From contig NZ_JAMLDY010000007.1 of assembly GCF_024211255.1 (NCBI RefSeq), positions 106,507 to 170,506 of the forward strand: a stretch of DNA of 64,000 nt, read 5' to 3'. The notes beneath the pieces are model-generated. The model was not told the origin of the DNA. It was given only the letters and a program-made list of their open reading frames with translations, and made no database searches. This DNA is from Sphingomonas liriopis (lineage in GTDB: Bacteria > Pseudomonadota > Alphaproteobacteria > Sphingomonadales > Sphingomonadaceae). Shown one piece after another: positions 52,534 through 60,063 of this stretch (position 1 is its first letter; the number at the start of each line of letters is the position of its first letter). The position numbers were made by a program, and so were the translations under genes.

Positions 52534-52886
52534 TGCACGAGTGGGGACTCGGCTTTACGACGCCCACACCGTCATGCCGGACCCGTTCCGGCATCCATTG
52601 TTCAGCAAAGCATAAGCCAAGAGGCGTGCGGACGGGTGGGCCCCGGAACGAATCGAGGCCTCTGCGAAACCCTATCCGTGCTCCCGCGCAGGCGGGAGCC
52701 CAGGAGTCCCGAGTCCCATAAGCCGTTGTTTTGCTCGGCTCTGGGCTCCCGCCTGCGCGGGAGCACTGAAAGGGCGCGAGCTTTCGCAGAGGTTTCGAAC
52801 GAGTCCGGGGTGACGTCGTATGAGAGGCGCGAGCAGAATCCTGGCCACGATGTTCGGGCAAGACACAAGCGGGTAAGGCCTCGTCC
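52534..52886. other. 353-bp intergenic region filled by nested palindromes
   Basis: No gene is seen here. The stretch is dominated by the nested palindromic repeat at 52570-52815; about 70 bp remain before the glycosylase start. Confidence 0.8.
52570..52815. repeat. REP-like palindrome carrying a second, longer palindromic element at its centre
   Basis: Outer arms begin CGTCATGCCGGACCCGTTCC (52570) and end GAGTCCGGGGTGACG (52815). The right arm is split after GGAAC by an inner element of about 135 bp with perfect ends CCTCTGCGAAA (52659-52669) and TTTCGCAGAGG (52782-52792), inner stems CTCCCGCGCAGGCGGGAG and CTCCCGCCTGCGCGGGAG. GAACGA flanks both sides. Confidence 0.9.
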
Positions 52887-53438
52887 ATGCCCCTGCCCCC
52901 TACTTTCTTCGACCGCGACGTCGCTACCGTTGCGCGCGACCTGATCGGCGCAACATTGCTCGTCGATGGCGTCGGCGGGATCGTGGTCGAGACCGAGGCG
53001 TATGACGCCGACGACCCCGCCTCGCACAGCGTGCGCGGACCGACGCCGCGCAATGCGGCGATGTTCGGGCCGGCAGCCCACGCCTATGTCTATCGCAGCT
53101 ATGGCATCCACTGGTGCCTCAACCTGGTCTGCCAGCCGGGCAGCGCGGTGCTGATCCGCGCGATCGAGCCGACGCACGGCCTCGACGCGATGATCGCGCG
53201 GCGCGGGCTGTCCGATCCGCGGCTGCTGTGCGCCGGGCCGGGACGATTGTGTCAGGCGCTGGGCGTCGACAAGGGCCTCGACGGCGCGGCACTGGATGCG
53301 CCGCCGTTCGATCTGCGCCCCGCGGGCGATCCGCTGCTCGTCCATAGCGGCGCGCGGATCGGCATCACCCGCGCGGTCGAGACGCCGTGGCGCTTCTGCC
53401 ACGCAGGCTCGCGCTTCCTGAGCAAGCCGGCCCGCTGA
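52887..53438 (+). CDS. DNA-3-methyladenine glycosylase (AAG/MPG type)
   Basis: 183 residues. Signature [50 protein letters not shown] holds the catalytic Glu and the intercalating Tyr; [15 protein letters not shown] and the C-terminal [24 protein letters not shown] are also conserved. It excises alkylated purines in base excision repair. It complements ogt at 30.3 kb for alkylation damage, though the two are not linked. Confidence 0.95.
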   Translation: MPLPPTFFDRDVATVARDLIGATLLVDGVGGIVVETEAYDADDPASHSVRGPTPRNAAMFGPAAHAYVYRSYGIHWCLNLVCQPGSAVLIRAIEPTHGLDAMIARRGLSDPRLLCAGPGRLCQALGVDKGLDGAALDAPPFDLRPAGDPLLVHSGARIGITRAVETPWRFCHAGSRFLSKPAR

Positions 53439-53589
53439 CCCCATCGATCGGCGCGGATCGCCACATTGTGGCGCGCCTTGCGACCCGCAGCGCATGAATA
53501 TCGCCCGCCTCCCTCCTGCAAGGTGTTTGGCATACATAATGCACTGACACACCTGCAGCCGCATCGCGCTGTTCCTTGGGAGGAAGTCC

Positions 53590-53796
53590 ATGCTCATTAC
53601 CGCCATCGCCGCCGCCATCCTGTCCAACACCACGCCGGTCCCCGCGACGACCGCGCCGCAGCCGACCGCGCCGGCGGCCTATGACCCGCGCGTCTGCTTC
53701 GAACAGCGTATCACGGGTTCGATGCTGCCGATCCGTACGTGCAAGAAGCTGAGCGATTGGCGCGCCCGGGGCGTCGATCCGCTCGCCAAGAAGTGA
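53590..53796 (+). CDS. small secreted protein with two Cys (Sphingomonad hypothetical family)
   Basis: 68 residues. Signal-like N-terminus (LITAIAAAILSNTTPVPA), then PRVCFEQRITGSMLPIRTCKKLSDWRARGVDPLAKK. The pattern Cys-x6-TGS-x7-Cys-x5-W resembles short envelope proteins I recall from Sphingomonads; function is unknown. TGGGAGGAAG lies at 53577-53586 just before the ATG. Confidence 0.75.
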   Translation: MLITAIAAAILSNTTPVPATTAPQPTAPAAYDPRVCFEQRITGSMLPIRTCKKLSDWRARGVDPLAKK

Positions 53797-53868
53797 CCGT
53801 TCGCCTCGCCGCGCCGGAGATGCGATTCTCCGGCGCGGCGACGCGGCGCTCCCGGTTCGGGAGCTTCC

Positions 53869-56028
53869 ATGCTGCACCTGCGTTCAGGTCCCTCAACGAT
53901 CCACGGGGGCCTCCGCTTGCAATCCTTGCCCGACCGGCTCGACGCCGGTTCGCCCTATCCGCTCGGCGCGACGTTCGACGGGCTCGGCGTCAATTTCGCG
54001 GTCTTCTCCGCCAATGCCGACGCGATCGAACTGTGCCTGTTCGACCCCTCCGGCAAGCGCGAGCTGCAACGCATCCGCCTGCCCGAATGCACCGACGAGG
54101 TGTGGCACGGCTATCTGCCCGATGCTGCCCCTGGGCTGCTGTACGGCTATCGTGCGCACGGGCGGTATGAGCCGGAGAACGGCCACCGCTTCAATCCCCA
54201 CAAACTGCTGCTCGATCCCTACGCCCGCAAGCTCGCCGGGCAGATCAAATGGACCGACGCGCTGCACGGCTACAAGGTCGGCCACGCCAAGGAAGATTTG
54301 AGCTTCGACAAGCGCGACAGCGCGCCGGCGATGCCCAAGGCGGTGGTGGTGGACGATCACTGGGACTGGTCGCGCGACACGAAGCCCAACACGCCCTGGT
54401 CCGAAACGGTGATTTACGAGGCGCACGTCAAGGGGCTGACCAAGCTGATGGAGCTGGTGCCGCCGCGCGAACGCGGGACCTACGCCGCCTTGGGCCACCC
54501 CGCGGTGATCGCGCACCTCAAGCGGATCGGCGTCACCGCATTGGAACTGCTGCCCATCCAGACTTTCACGCAGGACCGGTTCCTGCAGGAAAAGGGCCTG
54601 CGCAACTATTGGGGCTACAACACCCTCGGCTTCTTCGCGCCCGAGCAGGCCTATATGTCGACCGACAGCCAGGACGAGCTGCGCCGCGCCGTCCACCGCC
54701 TGCACAAAGCGGGGATCGAGGTGATCCTCGACGTCGTCTACAACCATACCTGCGAAGGGTCGGAAAAGGGCCCGACGCTGTCGTGGCGGGGCCTCGACAA
54801 TGCGAGCTACTACCGGCTGGTCAAGGATCAGCCGCGCTACACGATCAACGACACCGGCACCGGCAATACGCTCAACCTGACCAGGGCGCGCGTCATCCAG
54901 ATGGTGACCGATTCGCTCCGCTATTGGGCGACGAGCTTCGGCATCGACGGCTTCCGCTTCGATCTCGGGCTGACGCTGGGGCGCGAGGACGATGGGTTCG
55001 ATCCGGGTGCGGCGTTCTTCGACGTGGTGCGGCAGGACCCGGTGCTGGGGCGGCTCAAGCTGATGGCCGAGCCGTGGGACGTCGGCCCCGGCGGCTATCA
55101 GCTCGGCAATTTCCCGCCCGGTTTCGCCGAATGGAACGACCAATATCGCGACACCGTCCGCCAGTTCTGGAAGGGCGAGCCCGGCCAGCGCGCCGATCTC
55201 GCCGCGCGGCTGTCGGGCTCGGGCGACCTGTTCGACCGCCGCTCGCGCCGGCCGTGGGCGAGCATCAACCTGCTCTCCGCGCACGACGGCTTCACCCTCG
55301 CCGACACGGTGATGTACGAGGAGCGCCACAACGAGGCGAATGGCGAGGACAATCGCGACGGCCACGACAACAACCATTCGCGCAACTGGGGCCATGAGGG
55401 GCCGAGCGACGATCCCGACATCAACGATGCGCGCGGGCGCGTGCAGCGGTCGATGCTGACGACGCTGCTCGCCTCGCTCGGCACGCCGATGCTGGTCGCG
55501 GGCGACGAATTCGGCCGGACGCAGCAGGGCAACAATAATGCCTATTGCCAGGACAATGCGATCAGCTGGCTCGACTGGGAAGCCGCGGCGAGCGAGACGG
55601 GCGAGACGCAAATCGCCTATGTCGCGCGCCTCGCCGATCTGCGCCGTCGCTATCCGGTGCTGCGCGCCGCGACCTTCCTGTACGGCGAGGGGTCGCCCGG
55701 TCATGGCATCGACGATATCGAATGGTGGGACGAGCGCGGGCAGCGGCTGAGCGACGACGACTGGCAGAACCCGGAAGGGCGCGCGCTGATGATGCGCCGC
55801 GCGACCTGCAATGTGGCGGGCGAGATCGAGGCGGTGTCGCTGCTGGTCAACGGTTCGCCCGACCCGGTGACCTTCCACATGCCGCCGCCGCACGCGCAGC
55901 GTGTCGTGCTGATCGACAGCGCCAGGCCCGAACAGGGCGAAGTGGAGATCGAGGACAGCTACGAGGTGGCGCCGCAGGGTGCGGTGCTCGTCACCTGGAC
56001 CGCGAGCTTCGCGGACGACGCGGCGTGA
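53869..56028 (+). CDS. glgX: glycogen debranching enzyme GlgX
   Basis: 719 residues. GH13 with N-terminal CBM48 (YPLGATFDGLGVNFAVFSANADAIELCLFD), EVILDVVYNHTCEG, GFRFDLGLTLGRE (nucleophile Asp), KLMAEPWDVGPGGYQLGNFPPGFAEWNDQYRD (acid/base Glu), SAHDGFTLADTVMYEERHNEANGEDNRDG and AGDEFGRTQQGNNNAYCQDN. It debranches glycogen by hydrolysing alpha-1,6 links on short outer chains, producing maltodextrins. ATG 53869 is a weak start and GTG or TTG codons nearby are alternatives. The stop overlaps the treZ start. Confidence 0.95.
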   Translation: MLHLRSGPSTIHGGLRLQSLPDRLDAGSPYPLGATFDGLGVNFAVFSANADAIELCLFDPSGKRELQRIRLPECTDEVWHGYLPDAAPGLLYGYRAHGRYEPENGHRFNPHKLLLDPYARKLAGQIKWTDALHGYKVGHAKEDLSFDKRDSAPAMPKAVVVDDHWDWSRDTKPNTPWSETVIYEAHVKGLTKLMELVPPRERGTYAALGHPAVIAHLKRIGVTALELLPIQTFTQDRFLQEKGLRNYWGYNTLGFFAPEQAYMSTDSQDELRRAVHRLHKAGIEVILDVVYNHTCEGSEKGPTLSWRGLDNASYYRLVKDQPRYTINDTGTGNTLNLTRARVIQMVTDSLRYWATSFGIDGFRFDLGLTLGREDDGFDPGAAFFDVVRQDPVLGRLKLMAEPWDVGPGGYQLGNFPPGFAEWNDQYRDTVRQFWKGEPGQRADLAARLSGSGDLFDRRSRRPWASINLLSAHDGFTLADTVMYEERHNEANGEDNRDGHDNNHSRNWGHEGPSDDPDINDARGRVQRSMLTTLLASLGTPMLVAGDEFGRTQQGNNNAYCQDNAISWLDWEAAASETGETQIAYVARLADLRRRYPVLRAATFLYGEGSPGHGIDDIEWWDERGQRLSDDDWQNPEGRALMMRRATCNVAGEIEAVSLLVNGSPDPVTFHMPPPHAQRVVLIDSARPEQGEVEIEDSYEVAPQGAVLVTWTASFADDAA

Positions 56029-57719
56029 CGCAGCGCTGGGGGGCGGAGCTGCGCGACGACGGGGCCACCCGCTTCGCGCTGTGGGCGCCGGCGCGCGAGG
56101 CGGTGACGCTCGAGATCGACGGCGGCGAACCGCTGGCGATGGCGGCGGAGGCGGACGGCTGGTTCGCCGCGACCGCGCCGGCGCCGGCGGGGACGCGCTA
56201 CCGCTTTCGCCTTGACGATCGCGCGGTGCCCGACCCCGCCAGCCGCGCACAAGCGGGCGGCGTCCATGGCTGGAGCCTCGTGATCGACCCCGCGCACGAC
56301 TGGACGACGCCCGACTGGCGCGGGCGGCCGTGGGAAGAGACGGTGCTGATCGAACTGCACGCCGGCGTGCTCGGCGGCTTTCGCGGCGTAATGGACCGGA
56401 TCCCGACGCTCGCCGCGCTCGGCATCACCGCGATCGAGCTGATGCCGGTCAATGCCTTCGGCGGCACGCGCAACTGGGGCTATGACGGCGTCCTGCCCTA
56501 TGCGCCCGCCGAAGCCTATGGCTCCCCCGCCGAACTCAAGGCGCTGGTCGACGCGGCGCACGCCTTCGGCCTCTCGGTGTTCCTCGACGTCGTCTACAAT
56601 CACTTCGGCCCCGACGGGAATTACCTGCCAACCTATGCCCCCGATTTCTTCGATGCCGATGCCCATACGCCATGGGGCGGTGCGGTCGCGGTGGAGCAGG
56701 CGGCGGTGCATCGCTTCTTCGTCGACAATGCGCTGATGTGGCTTGGCGAATACCGCATCGACGGCCTGCGCTTCGACGCGGTCCATGCGATCGGCAACGA
56801 CGAATTCCTCGACGCGATGGCGGCGGAGATCCGCGCGGCGTTTCCCGATCGCCACATCCACCTGATGCTCGAGAACGAGCGCAACGATGCCGAACGGCTG
56901 CGCGGCGGCGGCTATGACGCGCAGTGGAACGACGATTTCCACAACGTGCTCCATGTGCTGCTGACCGGCGAGACCAGCGCCTATTACGTCGACTTCGCCG
57001 ACCGGCCCGCCGAACGATTGGCGCGCTGTCTGGCGGAGGGGTTCGTCTATCAGGGCGAACCCTCCGCCAACCACGACGGCACGCCGCGCGGCACGCCGAG
57101 CGCGCACCTCGCGCCGACGCGCTTCGTCGCTTTCCTGCAGAACCACGACCAGGTCGGCAATCGCGCATTGGGCGAGCGGTTGACGACGCTGACCGACACC
57201 GCGCGGCTACGCGCGGCAACCGCGCTGCTGCTGCTGTGCCCGCAGATCCCGCTGCTGTTCATGGGCGACACCGAGGGCAGCGAGACCCCGTTCCTGTTCT
57301 TCACCGACTTCCACGACGCGCTGGCGGATGCGGTGCGCGAGGGCCGGCGGAGGGAATTCGCCAAGTTCGACGCCTTTGCCGACCCCGCGGCGCGTGCGCG
57401 CATCCCCGATCCCAATGCGGTCGAGACGTTCGAACGCTCGCGCCCCGAGCCGGGGCCGGATGCGGACGGCTGGCGCGACCTGATCCGCGACCTGATCGCG
57501 CTGCGGCAGGCGGCGATCGTGCCGTATCTTGCCGGCGCCTCGGCGATCGGCGCGGAGGCGATCGGGGATGCGGCGGTGACGGCGCGCTGGCGGCTGGGGG
57601 ATGGCAGCGTGCTGACGATCGCGCTCGATCTGGCGTACGATCCGGCGCCTTTGCCGGCGTGCGAGGGCGAATTGCTGCATGCTGAAGGCGAACGGTTTCG
57701 TGCGTGGATAGCGAAGTGA
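56025..57719 (+). CDS. treZ: malto-oligosyltrehalose trehalohydrolase
   Basis: 564 residues. GTG 56025 overlaps the glgX stop (GTGA). GH13 features: FALWAPAREAVTLEIDGG (N-terminal domain), ELHAGVLGGFRGVMDRIPTLAALGITAIELMPVNAFGGTRNWGYDGVLPYAPAEAYG, GLRFDAVHAI (nucleophile Asp), LMLENERND (acid/base Glu) and FLQNHDQVGNRALGERL. It releases trehalose from maltooligosyl-trehalose made by TreY. Confidence 0.95.
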   Translation: MTQRWGAELRDDGATRFALWAPAREAVTLEIDGGEPLAMAAEADGWFAATAPAPAGTRYRFRLDDRAVPDPASRAQAGGVHGWSLVIDPAHDWTTPDWRGRPWEETVLIELHAGVLGGFRGVMDRIPTLAALGITAIELMPVNAFGGTRNWGYDGVLPYAPAEAYGSPAELKALVDAAHAFGLSVFLDVVYNHFGPDGNYLPTYAPDFFDADAHTPWGGAVAVEQAAVHRFFVDNALMWLGEYRIDGLRFDAVHAIGNDEFLDAMAAEIRAAFPDRHIHLMLENERNDAERLRGGGYDAQWNDDFHNVLHVLLTGETSAYYVDFADRPAERLARCLAEGFVYQGEPSANHDGTPRGTPSAHLAPTRFVAFLQNHDQVGNRALGERLTTLTDTARLRAATALLLLCPQIPLLFMGDTEGSETPFLFFTDFHDALADAVREGRRREFAKFDAFADPAARARIPDPNAVETFERSRPEPGPDADGWRDLIRDLIALRQAAIVPYLAGASAIGAEAIGDAAVTARWRLGDGSVLTIALDLAYDPAPLPACEGELLHAEGERFRAWIAK

Positions 57720-57720
57720 G

Positions 57721-57967
57721 GTGCGCGCAGAGGCGCGGAGGACGCAGAGGGGTTGCGGCCGGGGCCGGCGGCGGCCTTCTCTTCATTGAAGAAGATTTTC
57801 ACGCGAAGACGCGAAGCCGCAAAGAAGGTGCACATGGGTCGACCGTGGTTCTTCCTCTTCGCGTCTTCGCGTCTTCGCGTGAATCATATCCCGTCGAAAC
57901 GAAGCATCGGGCCGCGACACCAGCCAAGCGGCGCGCACGCCTCCGCGTTCTCTGCGCCTCTGCGCAC
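57721..57967. repeat. nested palindromes between treZ and malQ
   Basis: Inner pair: TTCACGCGAAGACGCGAAG (57798-57816) and CTTCGCGTCTTCGCGTGAA (57865-57883), a perfect 19-bp inverted repeat. Outer pair: GTGCGCGCAGAGGCGCGG at 57721 and CCTCTGCGCAC ending 57967, imperfect. Again one palindrome lies within another. Confidence 0.85.
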
Positions 57968-58010
57968 AAAGCCTTTTTCTGGCCGAGCGCCGACCTCTCT
58001 CCAATCCATA

Positions 58011-58106
58011 CGTCACCCCGGACTTGTTCCGGGGTCCACCGATCCGCAAACCATCACGCCGATGGAATTGTGGCACCGTGGATGCCGGAACAAGTCCGGC
58101 ATGACG
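58011..58106. repeat. REP-like palindrome, CACCCCGGAC family
   Basis: Arms CGTCACCCCGGACTTGTTCC (58011) and the GGATGCCGGAACAAGTCCGG variant followed by CATGACG (ending 58106). The centre is uninterrupted, so it serves as a consensus copy. Confidence 0.92.
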
Positions 58107-58155
58107 AGGTGTTGGGGGCGAATGTAGCGACCTCCCCTAGCTGCGGAGTGGCGTC

Positions 58156-60063
58156 TTGACCGACCTCACCACAGAAGCCGCTGCCGCGGGGCTGCAGATC
58201 GAATGGGAGGATGCCGAGGGACGTCCGCATCGCGTCGACGCCGCAGTCCTGCGCGCGGTCCTCGACACGCTCGACACACGCATCGACGGGGTGCCGTTCG
58301 TCACCGGCGACGTCGGTCGGCCGGTCGCCGCCTCCGCCGCAGCGGGTCCTGCGCAACTGATCCTCGAAGACGGCACCACGCGCACCATCATGATCGGCCC
58401 CGACGGTACGATCCCGCCGATCGCCGAGGCGGGCTATCACCGGCTCGACACCGCCGCCGGCGTCATCGATCTCGCCATCGCGCCGCTACGCTGCGTCGCG
58501 CCGCCTCCCGGCCATGGCTGGGGGCCTGCGGTGCAAGTCCCGGCGCTGCGCGGGTCCCGGCCGACGCCGTATGGCGATCTCGGCACGCTCGCCGAAGCGG
58601 CACGCGATTTCGCGCGCGCGGGGGCGGATGTGCTGGCGATCAGTCCGACGCATGCGCTGTTTCCCGCCGATGCCGCGCGATTCAGTCCCTATGCGCCGTC
58701 GAGCCGGCTGTTTCATCATGCGCTGCTCGCCGATCCGGGGCTCGCGGGCGTCGCCGGGACGGCGGAGGACGGCGGCGCGTTGATCGACTGGCAGCGGGCA
58801 TGGCCCGAGCGGCTGGCGCAATTGCGTGCCGCCTTCGACCAAGCGCCTACCGACCTGCTTGCCCGCTTCGACGCCGCGCGCGCCGGACGACCCGATTGGG
58901 ACGAGCACGCCCGCTTCGACGCGCTGCACGCGCATTTCTTCGCGGCGGACGGCGCATGCGGGTGGCAGGACTGGCCGGCGGACTATCACGACCCCGCCGG
59001 TGCCGCCGTCGCGCGGTTCGTCGCCGATCATGCGCGCGAGGTCGCGTTCCACGCCTTCCTGCAATGGCTCGCCGACGCCAGCCTCGCGCAGGCGCAGGCC
59101 GCGGCGCGCGATGCGGGGATGCGGATCGGGCTGATCGCCGATCTCGCCGTGGGCATGGACGCGGGCGGCAGCCATGCGTGGAGCCGGCGTGGCGACCTGC
59201 TGACCGGGCTGTCGATCGGGGCGCCGCCCGATCCGCTCGGGCCGCAGGGGCAGAATTGGGGGATCACCGCGCTGTCGCCGTTCGCGCTGCGGCGGACCGG
59301 GTTCGACGGCTTCATCCGCACCGTGCGCGCCGCGCTGTGCCATGCGGGCGGCGTGCGCATCGACCATGCGCTGGGGCTGCAGCGATTGTGGGTGATTCCC
59401 GACGGCGGCAGGGCAAGCGACGGCGCCTATCTGGCGATGCCGTTCGCCGACCTGCTGCGCATCCTCGCGCTCGAATCGCACCGGGCGAATGCGATCGTCA
59501 TCGGCGAGGATCTCGGCACCGTCCCGCCGGGGTTCCGCGACGCGATGGCGGCGAAGGGCATGCTCGGCATGCGCGTCCTGCCCTTCGAGCGCGACGATAC
59601 GGGCTTCATCCCCGCGACCGACTGGGACGCGGCAGCGGTGGCGATGACCGGCACGCACGACACCGCGACGCTGGCCGGCTGGTGGACGGGACGCGACATC
59701 ACCTGGAACCACAAGCTGAAGCGCAGCAGCGGCGACGAACCGTCCGACCGCCTGTGTCGCATTGGCGAGAGGAAGGCGCTGTGGACCGCCTGTGAGACGG
59801 CGGGCGTCGCCGACGGGCCGTTGCCCAACGATGCGGCGCCCGCGATCGACGCCGCGATCGCCTTCACCGCACGGGCGCCCTGCCCGCTGACGATCGTGCC
59901 GCTCGAGGACCTCGTCGGGATCGCCGAACAGCCCAATCTGCCCGGCACCACCGACGAACATCCCAATTGGCGCCGCCGCATGCCCGACACGACCGAAGCG
60001 CTGCTCGCCCGGCCCGAGGTCGCGCGTCGCGCTGTCATCCTTTCAGCAAAGAGCCAAGCATGA
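58156..60063 (+). CDS. malQ: 4-alpha-glucanotransferase (amylomaltase)
   Basis: 635 residues. GH77 features: an N-terminal extension (about 1-125) as in the longer MalQ type, then SPTHALFPADAARFSPYAPSSRLFHH, GLIADLAVGMDAGGSHAWSR, GVRIDHALGLQRLWVIP (nucleophile Asp), IVIGEDLGTVPPGFRDAM (acid/base Glu) and MTGTHDTATLAGWWTGRD. It transfers maltodextrin segments, supplying chains long enough for TreY. TTG 58156 with GGAG at 58144-58148. The stop overlaps the treY ATG. Confidence 0.94.
   Translation: MTDLTTEAAAAGLQIEWEDAEGRPHRVDAAVLRAVLDTLDTRIDGVPFVTGDVGRPVAASAAAGPAQLILEDGTTRTIMIGPDGTIPPIAEAGYHRLDTAAGVIDLAIAPLRCVAPPPGHGWGPAVQVPALRGSRPTPYGDLGTLAEAARDFARAGADVLAISPTHALFPADAARFSPYAPSSRLFHHALLADPGLAGVAGTAEDGGALIDWQRAWPERLAQLRAAFDQAPTDLLARFDAARAGRPDWDEHARFDALHAHFFAADGACGWQDWPADYHDPAGAAVARFVADHAREVAFHAFLQWLADASLAQAQAAARDAGMRIGLIADLAVGMDAGGSHAWSRRGDLLTGLSIGAPPDPLGPQGQNWGITALSPFALRRTGFDGFIRTVRAALCHAGGVRIDHALGLQRLWVIPDGGRASDGAYLAMPFADLLRILALESHRANAIVIGEDLGTVPPGFRDAMAAKGMLGMRVLPFERDDTGFIPATDWDAAAVAMTGTHDTATLAGWWTGRDITWNHKLKRSSGDEPSDRLCRIGERKALWTACETAGVADGPLPNDAAPAIDAAIAFTARAPCPLTIVPLEDLVGIAEQPNLPGTTDEHPNWRRRMPDTTEALLARPEVARRAVILSAKSQA

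Larger units (their letters stand above)
57720..58155. other. 436-bp intergenic stretch without a gene, inside the trehalose operon
   Basis: It holds two unrelated palindromic repeats side by side (57721-57967 and 58011-58106) and the Shine-Dalgarno of malQ (GCGGAG near 58142-58147). No ORF with supporting signals is seen. Confidence 0.8.

Noticed and set aside
57720..58155. Possible small ORFs in the repeat region between treZ and malQ
   Set aside because: All are translations of palindromic repeats without ribosome binding sites.
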